Below, in pieces: positions 1-5,055 of a stretch of 5,055 nt of DNA (the stretch's first letter is position 1; each line of letters starts with the position of its first letter). The notes beneath the pieces were generated by a model that was not told the DNA's origin, ran no database searches, and worked only from the letters and a program-made list of their open reading frames with translations. Origin of the DNA: JBDTSW01 sp039930945 (GTDB taxonomy: Bacteria; Actinomycetota; Thermoleophilia; Solirubrobacterales; 70-9). Position numbers and translations under genes: made by a program. The stretch is taken from the NCBI GenBank assembly GCA_039930945.1, contig JBDTSW010000123.1:1-5055 (forward strand), written 5' to 3'.

Positions 1-695
1 GTGATGTACAGGCAGTTCGCCAGTGAGGGAACGCAGGCGCCGTCCCCACCCACGGAGGTGACGTCGGAGGAGACGACGAAGGCCGCGCGCTTGCCGGCCT
101 CGTCGGTGCCGAGGAAGGCGAGCACGGGGTTGGCGTTGCCGGGCAGAATCGTCATCGGCTTGACGTTCTTGCGGTTGTCCAGGTCGCCCTGCACGCCGAC
201 GGCGACGTCGATTCGCCTTGTGTAGAGCTGGGTGACAACGTCGACGTCGTTCTGGGAGGGCTCGTCGCCGGATACACCGGGAAGGCCACCTGTCGGGGCA
301 GCCGGATCGCTGGGCAGGGTCACGCCCGTGCCCCCAGGGGGAGCCCCCGGCAGGCCGGTGCTGGACCCGGGATCGGTGCCCGTGCCCCCGGCCGCAGCGG
401 TGTCCGAAGTCTGGAACTGCTGCTTGAAGGGATTCTTGCTCTTCAGGTCCTCGAGGCGCTCGCGGTAGTCGCGCACGCTGACCTCGGAGGCGGCGAGAAC
501 GGCCGGGATCGTCGCCGCGGCGTCGCCGTCGGCGGTGGGCACCGGCGGCGCCACGGTGGGCTCGCTGGTGGTCTTCAGCAGCATCGGCACCGCCAGCAGG
601 GCGACGACGAGCGCGACCGCGGGCAGCAGCAGGTGACGGTCGCGCAGGTCGCGGTAGACGTCGGAGAGGAACTTCGGGGGCTCGAGGCGCCTCAT
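1..695 (-). CDS. PilP-position single-span pilus assembly protein, C-terminus cut by window edge
   Basis: The reading frame starts with ATG at 695 and stays open to the left edge, giving 231 residues without a stop. Seen: a short basic/acidic cytoplasmic N-terminus (residues 1-21), one hydrophobic span (about 22-40, rich in Leu/Val/Ala), a Thr/Pro/Ala linker, a charged segment (about 75-87) leading into an NPF motif at 88-90, a Gly/Pro/Thr/Ser-rich linker (about 97-150), then a compact domain (about 151 onward) with Cys221 and Cys228. It is the last gene visible after pilM-pilN-pilO. Its ATG overlaps the pilO stop (ATGA), and no Shine-Dalgarno precedes it, so translation is probably coupled to pilO. 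In proteobacteria this slot encodes PilP, a lipoprotein that joins PilNO to the secretin. Here there is a membrane anchor and no lipobox, so a PilP-like or GspC-like coupling role is inferred from position, topology and the NPF motif only. That the gene is real is well supported; its function is not known. Confidence 0.85.
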   Translation of the reverse strand, partial: MRRLEPPKFLSDVYRDLRDRHLLLPAVALVVALLAVPMLLKTTSEPTVAPPVPTADGDAAATIPAVLAASEVSVRDYRERLEDLKSKNPFKQQFQTSDTAAAGGTGTDPGSSTGLPGAPPGGTGVTLPSDPAAPTGGLPGVSGDEPSQNDVDVVTQLYTRRIDVAVGVQGDLDNRKNVKPMTILPGNANPVLAFLGTDEAGKRAAFVVSSDVTSVGGDGACVPSLANCLYI

Positions 696-1528
696 GGGGT
701 CACCGTCGCTGTGGCGGGCGCGGGGGTCGCGGTCGCGGCCGGATCGGTGGGCGCGGCGGCGGCGGGGGCCGTCGGGCTGGCGCCGGCGGTTACGCCCTGG
801 TCGGCCGGGGTCAGGTAACTGGAGGCCTGCACGTTGGCGACGAGGCTGGGGAAGCCGGCCGGCCCCGCCTCGAGGGCGAACCCGTCGATCGTCAGCAGCC
901 TGCCCTCGACCTTGGCGCTGTCGCCGGACTCCTTGATCAGGACCATCCCGTCGATGCGCCCGAAGAAGTCGGCGATGTCGAAGAACCCGCCCTGGAACTC
1001 GAGCGCGTAGGGCATCACCGGCAGGCCGGCGGAGCCCACGGTGGCGCCGATCGGAAGCAGCGCGGCCGTGGCCTCGGTGGGCAGGGCGCCCGGCGTGGTC
1101 GTGCCCGCGGGGGTGGCGGCAGCGGTCGCGGTCGCATCCGCCTCGGTCGCCGGCGGTGTCGCTGTCGCCTCCGCGGGGGCGACGGCGGTGCCGGCGCTCG
1201 CGGCGTCGAGGCTGATGCTGCGGAAATCGACATCGGAGCGATCCGACAGGGCCTGAAGCTCGACCAGCAGGCTGGAGGTGTCGGCGTCCTTCGGCACCGC
1301 CTTGCCGAGCGAGACCAGCCTGCGGTAGTTGACCGAGAAGTCGCCCTTGGCCTGCTCGCCCGCGGCGGCGGCCTGCTCGGACTCGTCCGCCTGAGCCTGG
1401 AGCTCGGCGACGTCGGCCTCGAGCTGCGAGGCCTGCTCGCGCTTGGGCGAGAGCGCCAGGAACCAGAAGGCCGCGACGAGCCCGACCACGGCGAGTCCGA
1501 ACAGGATCGTGCGATCGGTGGACTTCAT
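692..1528 (-). CDS. pilO: Type IV pilus inner-membrane assembly protein PilO-like
   Basis: A 278-residue protein with PilO topology: a short N-terminus, one membrane span (about 8-26), an acidic/Ala/Gln-rich coiled coil (about 29-62), then an extracytoplasmic domain. The stretch NYRRLVSLGKAVP (67-79) followed by a segment with LLVELQALSDRSDVDF (87-102) resembles the PilO pattern in which a helix with an 'L...A...gv' shape leads into a ferredoxin-like fold. The second half of that fold is likely 172-240, with YALEFQGGFFDIADFFGRID (174-193). An Ala/Thr/Pro-rich insert (about 109-155) splits the domain, and a similar tail (about 241-278) ends the protein; both look disordered. In the known complex PilO pairs with PilN in the membrane and aligns the pilus machine. 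The ATG overlaps the pilN stop by 4 bp and follows a G-rich stretch at 1529-1540; the stop overlaps the next ATG. Sequence divergence is high, so the call leans on topology and gene order. A GspM/MshJ-type relative is the alternative. Confidence 0.85.
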   Translation of the reverse strand: MKSTDRTILFGLAVVGLVAAFWFLALSPKREQASQLEADVAELQAQADESEQAAAAGEQAKGDFSVNYRRLVSLGKAVPKDADTSSLLVELQALSDRSDVDFRSISLDAASAGTAVAPAEATATPPATEADATATAAATPAGTTTPGALPTEATAALLPIGATVGSAGLPVMPYALEFQGGFFDIADFFGRIDGMVLIKESGDSAKVEGRLLTIDGFALEAGPAGFPSLVANVQASSYLTPADQGVTAGASPTAPAAAAPTDPAATATPAPATATVTP

Positions 1529-2403
1529 CCCCCGACCCCCACGTTCGCGGCGCCGTTCTGCGCCTTGGTGGACTGCTCGGTGGCGGAGTCCTCGGCGCTC
1601 TGCTGCTCGGCTTCGGACTCTGCGGTTCCGCCGTCGTCGGTCGTGGTCGTCTCCGTCGTGGCCGGGGCCGCCGCCGGGACGACCGGGTCGGCCGTCGCCA
1701 GGTAGGCGGGCGGCGGCACTGCGTCGAAGGCGATGGTGATCTCGAAGGAGGCGATGAACTCGCGCGTCTGGCAGTCGCCGCTGACGTCCCCGGCGGTCGC
1801 GGAGTCCGTGGTCCCCCCCGCGCCCGCACCCGAGCTTCCCTTGTCTCCGAGCGAGGACTGCTGCATGCCGACGCGGGTGACGCCGTCGATGTCGCGCAGG
1901 GCCGCGAGGAAGCGCGCCACGGCCACCTGGCCGTCGGCGCAGCCGGTGATCCGAAGCGAGGGGCCGGTGATCGAGGCGTCGGCCGCGCTGGTCTCGGTGC
2001 CCGAGTCACCGCCGGTGGTGACCCCCGGGGCGACGCTCCCCGTGAGGCTGTCGAGCCAGACATCGTCGGGGATCACCAGCGCCAGCTCGTGCATCACCCG
2101 GTCCCAGTCGAAGCGGCTCTTGGCGAGAGTCGAGATCGTCTCCTGGCGGCTGTCTGACAGGGTCGCGAACTCTCCGTAGGGCGCCAGCTCCGAGACCCGC
2201 TGCTCCGCGGCGGCCTGGCGCGCCTCCAGGCTCGCGAGCTCGCCCTCCTTCTCGGTGATCGTGTTGCCCGTCATCACCAGGGCAATCACGCCGAGCAGGG
2301 CGGCGGTGAGCAGGCCGACGATCATGTAGGAGATGCCCCCGGCGCGGAGCGGGGCGCGATCTCCACGGCGCTCCTCGGGCGGGATCAGGTTGACGGGGCG
2401 CAC
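1525..2403 (-). CDS. pilN: Type IV pilus inner-membrane assembly protein PilN-like
   Basis: A 292-residue protein that starts with GTG three bases after the pilM stop. The N-terminus carries VNLIPPEER (residues 4-12), matching the conserved PilN 'NLLP' motif that lies in a groove of PilM in the known PilM-PilN structures. It is followed by one membrane span (about 24-45), a coiled coil (about 50-73) and an extracytoplasmic domain. FDWDRVMHELALVIPDDVWLD (98-118) and the LRITGCADGQVAVARFLAAL segment (150-169) are typical of the PilN ferredoxin-like domain: 'l..l...lp..v.l..l' followed by 'l.i.G.a.s...i..f...L'. Gly/Thr/Ser-rich linkers interrupt it at about 122-147 and 183-208. Cys155 and Cys211 are the only cysteines and could form a disulfide. 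A Thr/Glu/Ser/Gln-rich tail (about 235-292) has no counterpart in short proteobacterial PilN proteins of roughly 200 residues. Its role, by family, is to tie cytoplasmic PilM to PilO in the alignment subcomplex. Confidence 0.9.
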   Translation of the reverse strand: MRPVNLIPPEERRGDRAPLRAGGISYMIVGLLTAALLGVIALVMTGNTITEKEGELASLEARQAAAEQRVSELAPYGEFATLSDSRQETISTLAKSRFDWDRVMHELALVIPDDVWLDSLTGSVAPGVTTGGDSGTETSAADASITGPSLRITGCADGQVAVARFLAALRDIDGVTRVGMQQSSLGDKGSSGAGAGGTTDSATAGDVSGDCQTREFIASFEITIAFDAVPPPAYLATADPVVPAAAPATTETTTTDDGGTAESEAEQQSAEDSATEQSTKAQNGAANVGVGG

Positions 2404-2406
2404 GTC

Positions 2407-3573
2407 CTACTCCTCCAGGCCCAGCCCGTAGGACAGGGTCAGCCGCGCGGCCGCGCGGCCGGCGACGCCCGCCAGCGCGCTCGGGGTGGCGGCGTCGATC
2501 GGGAGCGGAAGCTCGCGGCGAAGATGCTCGACGAGTCCCGGGATCATCGTCCCGGCACCGGCGATGACGACGCTTTCGACCCGCACGGCCCCCTCGAGGG
2601 CGGCGTAGTACTCGAGCGAGCGCCGCAGTTCGTCGCCGAGCTTGGCGGTCCCGGCGGCCAGGGCGTCGCGGGTCGCGGTGACGATCTCGGCGTCGCCCTC
2701 GATCGAGCCGACGTCGGCCTCCAGGCCGACGTGGATCAGCCACTGACGAGCGTGGTCGAGTGTCAGCCCGCTGCGCTCGGCGAGCGACTGCGCGATGCCC
2801 TCGATGCCGAAGTTGAAGACCCGGGTGAACAGGCAGAAGTCGCCGCGGGCGACGGCCAGGTTGGTGACGTCTCCGAGGTTGCAGTAGAGGCGACCCATCT
2901 CCGGCACGCCGATTGTGGGATCGGCGCTGGGATCGGCGACGACCTCGGCCGTCTGCTGGAGTTCGGCCGGGTCGGCCATGGGATCAAACTCGGGCCCCGG
3001 GTCGGCGAATCCGCCGGCGTGCATCGGCGGGTGCTCGCCCGCCAGCGCGCGGATCAGCGCGAACGCGGAGTGATCGATCCCGACGAGTCGGAGCCCGGCG
3101 CCCTTGACCGCCCCGATCGCCTTCTTCAGCATGTCCCGGCGAGCCGCGACGACGACGACCTCCAGCGTGGGCACCTCGGCGCCAGCCGCTGCGGGAATCA
3201 CCTGCCAGTCGAGCACGGCCTGATCCAGCGGCATCGGGATGTGGTCCTGGGCCTGGAAGCGGATCGCGGCCTCGAGCTCGTCCTGATCCTCGATCAGCGG
3301 CAGCTGCAGGGTGCGCACCACGACCCGCTGGTTGGCGACGCCGAGGCGGACGTCCTTGGGCAGCTTGTTGGCGGAGAACAGCTCCTTCAGCGACTCCGAG
3401 AGGCCGTCGGGCTCGTGGACCTCTCCGTCGCGGAAGACGCCGGCGTCGAGCGGCGCGATGCCGTAGCCCCCGATCCGCACGCCGCCGTTGACGCAAAGCT
3501 CGGTGGCGGCGATCGAGGAGGCCTCGATGTCGAGACCGACGACGCCCTTCTTCTTGTTTCTGCTCGGGATCAT
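2407..3573 (-). CDS. pilM: Type IV pilus assembly protein PilM (actin-like ATPase fold)
   Basis: A 388-residue cytoplasmic protein, close to the usual PilM length. Landmarks from the chosen start: the first phosphate-binding strand pair VVGLDIEASSIAATEL (11-26); the signature AQDHIPMPLDQAVLDWQV (108-125), matching the PilM 'iPfpl...vlD.q' region; the second phosphate motif in LYCNLGDVTNLAVA (229-242); FTRVFNFG (249-256); and the adenosine-side motif VVIAGAGTMIPGL (335-347). By family it binds nucleotide and the PilN N-terminus and links motor parts to the inner-membrane PilNO ring. Two site residues are unusual: Glu17 where most PilM proteins have Gly, and Asn232 where the second motif usually has Asp. 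An Asp/Pro-rich insert lies at about 185-224. The ATG at 3573 is chosen because the family begins just before the first motif, though its Shine-Dalgarno is weak. An in-frame GTG at 3618, with GAGG 9 bases upstream, would add 15 residues. It heads the pilMNO run. Confidence 0.95.
   Translation of the reverse strand: MIPSRNKKKGVVGLDIEASSIAATELCVNGGVRIGGYGIAPLDAGVFRDGEVHEPDGLSESLKELFSANKLPKDVRLGVANQRVVVRTLQLPLIEDQDELEAAIRFQAQDHIPMPLDQAVLDWQVIPAAAGAEVPTLEVVVVAARRDMLKKAIGAVKGAGLRLVGIDHSAFALIRALAGEHPPMHAGGFADPGPEFDPMADPAELQQTAEVVADPSADPTIGVPEMGRLYCNLGDVTNLAVARGDFCLFTRVFNFGIEGIAQSLAERSGLTLDHARQWLIHVGLEADVGSIEGDAEIVTATRDALAAGTAKLGDELRRSLEYYAALEGAVRVESVVIAGAGTMIPGLVEHLRRELPLPIDAATPSALAGVAGRAAARLTLSYGLGLEE
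2411..2416 (-). promoter_or_regulatory. Strong ribosome binding site for pilN, inside the 3' end of pilM
   Basis: On the minus strand the sequence GGAGGA sits 7 bases before the GTG at 2403 and overlaps the last codons of pilM. It is the best Shine-Dalgarno match in the window and settles the GTG as the pilN start, directly before the conserved NLIP motif. Confidence 0.8.
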
Positions 3574-3725
3574 GGTTCCAATGCGCGGCAAAGCGGTTGG
3601 GCAGATGCCTCTGGTCACTTCAATCGGCCTCAGCGACGCCCGACTTGAGCCTTGCGGGATGGCTCTTGCAGGCCGGCCCCACGCCTGAGCGCGCCGGAGG
3701 CGGCCTCAGCGCCCCGCTGAGCCGC
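3574..3725 (-). other. Structured non-coding gap and leader between pilD and pilM
   Basis: This 152-bp stretch has no convincing gene. It contains a terminator-like hairpin against the pilD stop, a second hairpin at 3647-3665, and a short palindromic element GGCATCTGCC at 3600-3609 (GGCA..TGCC). I could not identify convincing -35/-10 boxes. If pilM starts at the GTG at 3618, the last 45 bases would be coding. The break in otherwise overlapping gene packing suggests that pilM onward forms a separately controlled transcript. Confidence 0.5.
3647..3665 (-). promoter_or_regulatory. Small hairpin in the pilM leader
   Basis: On the minus strand GAGCC pairs perfectly with GGCTC across a 9-base loop (ATCCCGCAA). 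The loop also repeats part of the left flank: CTGCAAGAGCC before the stem and CCGCAAGGCTC at its right arm share the GCAAG core. It lies 74 bases before the pilM ATG. It could be leader structure or a protein site; five base pairs is too little to be sure. Confidence 0.3.
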
Positions 3726-3726
3726 C
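3699..3726 (-). terminator. GC-rich terminator-like hairpin directly after pilD
   Basis: The arms 3715-3726 and 3699-3711 pair over 12 bp with a single bulged base and a 3-base loop; on the minus strand this reads GGCGGCTCAGCG, GGG, CGCTGAGGCCGCC. The stem begins at the last base of the pilD TAG stop. No T-run follows, so it is not a classical intrinsic terminator. U-less hairpins of this kind are proposed as terminators in high-GC actinobacteria; partial read-through or mRNA 3'-end protection is equally possible. Confidence 0.55.
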
Positions 3727-4487
3727 TAGGAGGTGAAGGTGTCGAGGTACCAGTCGACGATGTCGTCGCCGAACCAGAGGCCGACGACGCCCCCCAGCGC
3801 CAGGAAGGGGCCGAAGGGGACGGTTCGCTTGCGGGCCTCGGATCCGTGCCGCGCGATCAGGATCGCGCCCACCACGGCGCCGCTGGCGAAGCCGACCAGC
3901 AATGCCGGTGCGATCGCGCGACCGAGGTAGATCCCCATCATCGCCACCAGCTTTGCGTCGCCCATGCCCATCCCGCGCGGATAGACCAGCGCGATCAAGG
4001 TCAGGGCGCCACCGGCGGCGAGGACGGCTATCACCCGCTCGCCGAGATCGCCCAGGTCGAAGCCGAGCACGATCGCGACCCCGGCCACGCTGCCGGCGAG
4101 GACGATCGCGTTGGGAATGATCCGGCGCTCGAGGTCGGTGAGCGTGATCGCCACCAGGACGGCGCAGAGGACGAGGCCCAGGGTCAGCTCACCGGCGTCG
4201 TCGGTGCCCAGCGCCAGCACGGTCCCCGCCCAGAGCACGCCGAGGCCGGCCTCGGTCAGCGGATAGCGGACTCCGATCGGCGCGCCACAGCGCCGGCAAC
4301 GGCCCCGCAGCACGAGCCAGGAGACGATCGGGATGTTGTCGTAGGCGGCGATGTCCTCGCCGCATGCGGGACAGCGCGAGCGCCCCATCACGACCCCCTC
4401 GCCCCGCGGCACCCGGTGGGCGACGACGGTGACGAAGCTTCCGATCAAGGCCCCGGCTACGAGGGCGATTGCGGCTTCGGCTGCCAT
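3726..4487 (-). CDS. pilD: Prepilin peptidase and N-methyltransferase (type 4 prepilin-like protein leader peptide processing enzyme)
   Basis: A 253-residue polytopic membrane protein. It cuts the leader from class III signal peptides of prepilins at the cytoplasmic membrane face, and the bifunctional enzymes then N-methylate the new first residue. Seen: the N-terminal span with GALIGSFVTVVAHRVPRG (12-29); two CxxC pairs, Cys39/Cys42 and Cys64/Cys67, as in bifunctional zinc-binding PilD; the linker motif DNIPIVSWLVLRGRC between them; and RYPLTEAGLG (74-83). The catalytic aspartates are Asp118, in TDLERRIIPN, and Asp177, in GMGMGDAKL, the hallmark of GxGD aspartyl proteases. PFGPFLALGG (224-233) is the conserved late motif. 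About seven hydrophobic segments follow the cysteine loop pattern. All key residues are present, so it should be active. The start ATG is preceded by a modest GGG-type Shine-Dalgarno 10 bases away. It lies between a pilus surface protein and pilM, so its substrates are presumably the pilins of this locus, encoded outside the window. Confidence 0.97.
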   Translation of the reverse strand: MAAEAAIALVAGALIGSFVTVVAHRVPRGEGVVMGRSRCPACGEDIAAYDNIPIVSWLVLRGRCRRCGAPIGVRYPLTEAGLGVLWAGTVLALGTDDAGELTLGLVLCAVLVAITLTDLERRIIPNAIVLAGSVAGVAIVLGFDLGDLGERVIAVLAAGGALTLIALVYPRGMGMGDAKLVAMMGIYLGRAIAPALLVGFASGAVVGAILIARHGSEARKRTVPFGPFLALGGVVGLWFGDDIVDWYLDTFTS

Positions 4488-4548
4488 CGACGGACGACCC
4501 TATCCGCGGCGGGCGCGGGAAGACCCACCAGCCGGCCCGGCGGCCGGC
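4488..4548 (-). other. Short intergenic gap before pilD
   Basis: Sixty-one bases separate the upstream stop codon from the pilD ATG. The distal half is taken up by the hairpin at 4530-4549 and the rest carries the weak pilD ribosome site (GGG at 4498-4500). No promoter elements could be picked out. Confidence 0.5.
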
Positions 4549-4549
4549 T
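4530..4549 (-). terminator. Perfect GC hairpin at the end of the surface-protein gene
   Basis: An 8-bp perfect stem, AGCCGGCC paired with GGCCGGCT, closes a 4-base loop. The stem starts at the final A of the TGA stop. The following minus-strand bases are GGTGGGTCTTCCC, with no real T-run. It may end or attenuate transcription before pilD, or protect the upstream mRNA 3' end. Confidence 0.45.
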
Positions 4550-5055
4550 CAGCAGGCGTCGGTGCCGGTCCCGCCCTGGGTGCAGGCGGTCTCGCGGACC
4601 ACGTGCCAGCTCGAGGAGGCGAGATCGAACAGGTATGGCGGCTCCTGCACCGCCAGGCGGTCGTCGTAGTTGTAGTCCTTCAGATACCCGGTGCCACCGC
4701 CTCCGCCGGAGGTGCCGACGGTACCCCGGAAGAGTTGGGCGATCGCGCCGTGAACCTCGATCTTGCCGAGCTTGGCCCCGCAGTCGAAGTTGTCGACGAT
4801 GAACGAGTGGTTGAGGGCGAGGATCGCCGCGTCGATGCGGACGTCCTGCATCGTCTGGCTCGAGTTGTTGGTGGACGAGCCGCAGTTGCTGTAGCTGCCG
4901 CTGGTGCGGTTGTTGAGGCCGTGCATGATCCGGATGAAGTTGTTGGCAACCATTCCCAGCACGGCCCCCCCGCTGAGGTTGGTGGTGATGTCGCCGTTGA
5001 CGATGATGTCGTTCGCTGCCGCGATCGTCAGCGGCGTGCTGTAGGTCCCCTTGAC
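4549..5055 (-). CDS. Pilus-locus surface protein, C-terminal 168 residues (N-terminus beyond the right edge)
   Basis: The frame is open from the right edge to a TGA at 4549-4551, so the start is not in the window; the internal GTG at 4962 is only a valine codon. The visible part has alternating beta-type hydrophobic patterning (IAAANDIIVNGDITTN, 11-26; MVANNFIRIM, 35-44), then VRIDAAILALNHSFIVDNFD (72-91), KIEVHGAIAQLFRGTVGT (98-115), a Gly run (117-121), YLKDYNYDDRL (124-134) and a PPYLFDLASSSWHVVRE segment (139-155). Four cysteines are present at 58, 92, 158 and 168, the last being the final residue. The 'I..NGDI' and 'aI.A..hSF' steps suggest a beta-helix or adhesin-like stalk, and the pattern resembles large PilX-type or DUF4900-type proteins found beside T4P genes in actinobacteria; this is recognition by eye. 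It is probably exported and pilus-tip or envelope associated. No function can be proven from this fragment. Confidence 0.85.
   Translation of the reverse strand, partial: VKGTYSTPLTIAAANDIIVNGDITTNLSGGAVLGMVANNFIRIMHGLNNRTSGSYSNCGSSTNNSSQTMQDVRIDAAILALNHSFIVDNFDCGAKLGKIEVHGAIAQLFRGTVGTSGGGGGTGYLKDYNYDDRLAVQEPPYLFDLASSSWHVVRETACTQGGTGTDAC

Noticed and set aside
1..468. Two short plus-strand open frames at the left end
   Set aside because: They lie opposite the PilP-position gene, whose minus-strand frame is open for 231 codons, is coupled to pilO and has a membrane span and ordered domain layout.
1090..1190. Possible DNA repeat array in the Ala/Thr/Pro-coding part of pilO
   Set aside because: The repetition is at the amino-acid composition level; no exact or regularly spaced DNA unit is present, so it is neither a CRISPR nor a tandem repeat.
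1733..2179. Plus-strand open frame opposite pilN
   Set aside because: Ser/Pro/Ala-rich shadow of the pilN codons; the minus-strand frame has the NLIP motif, membrane span and Shine-Dalgarno.
2524..3648. A 374-codon plus-strand open frame opposite pilM
   Set aside because: It is antisense to a clear PilM, its protein is rich in Asp/Gly/Arg/His/Leu without domain motifs, and long antisense frames are expected in very GC-rich genes.
3594..3700. Possible cyclic di-GMP (GEMM) riboswitch before pilM
   Set aside because: GCAAG/GCC elements recall the GEMM core and the class often sits before pilus genes, but the conserved core strings and the paired P1-P3 layout could not be found by eye.
3597..4802. 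A 401-codon plus-strand open frame opposite pilD
   Set aside because: It crosses the pilD gene with all its catalytic motifs and two intergenic gaps; the translated product is Arg/Gly/Asp low-complexity with no recognisable fold.

Overview
The window is very GC-rich, and all recognisable genes lie on the minus strand, so it reads right to left. It holds part of a type IV pilus (T4P) locus: a pilus-associated surface protein (C-terminal part only), a prepilin peptidase (PilD), then a tightly packed run of PilM, PilN, PilO and a PilP-position protein whose C-terminus lies beyond the left edge. The high GC content, GTG starts, ATGA gene overlaps, and Ala/Thr/Pro-rich extracytoplasmic tails suggest a high-GC actinobacterium. 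A Thermoleophilia-like lineage (Solirubrobacterales and relatives) is my best guess from the look of the PilM and surface-protein sequences, but this is recollection and not a computed placement.

Layout, in transcription order. (1) 5055-4549: the last 168 residues of a secreted or surface protein encoded with T4P genes, ending in Cys and followed at once by a perfect GC-rich hairpin. (2) 4487-3726: prepilin peptidase with four zinc-type cysteines and both catalytic aspartates. (3) 3725-3574: a 152-bp non-coding gap. It opens with a strong terminator-like hairpin directly at the pilD stop and holds a second small hairpin, so the pilMNO transcript probably has its own promoter or is attenuated here. 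(4) 3573-2407: PilM, the cytoplasmic actin-fold protein. (5) 2403-1525: PilN, with a PilM-docking motif at its N-terminus and one membrane span. (6) 1528-692: PilO, with one membrane span and a coiled coil. (7) 695 to the left edge: a single-span protein with an NPF motif, a Gly/Pro linker and a Cys-containing C-terminal domain, in the place PilP holds in proteobacterial operons.

How the genes fit together: PilD cleaves and methylates prepilins. PilM binds the PilN tail in the cytoplasm, and PilN and PilO pair through their membrane and extracytoplasmic parts to form the alignment subcomplex that links the assembly platform and motor to the cell envelope. PilM to PilN is separated by 3 bp with a strong Shine-Dalgarno; PilN to PilO and PilO to the last gene each overlap by 4 bp (ATGA), which points to coupled translation and fixed stoichiometry. 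The motor ATPases, PilC platform, pilins and any secretin are not in this window. I found no RNA genes, mobile elements, CRISPR arrays or attachment sites. The window is a coherent conserved machine and not an obviously new system; the points of interest are the PilP-position protein, altered nucleotide-site residues in PilM, and the structured pilD-pilM gap.
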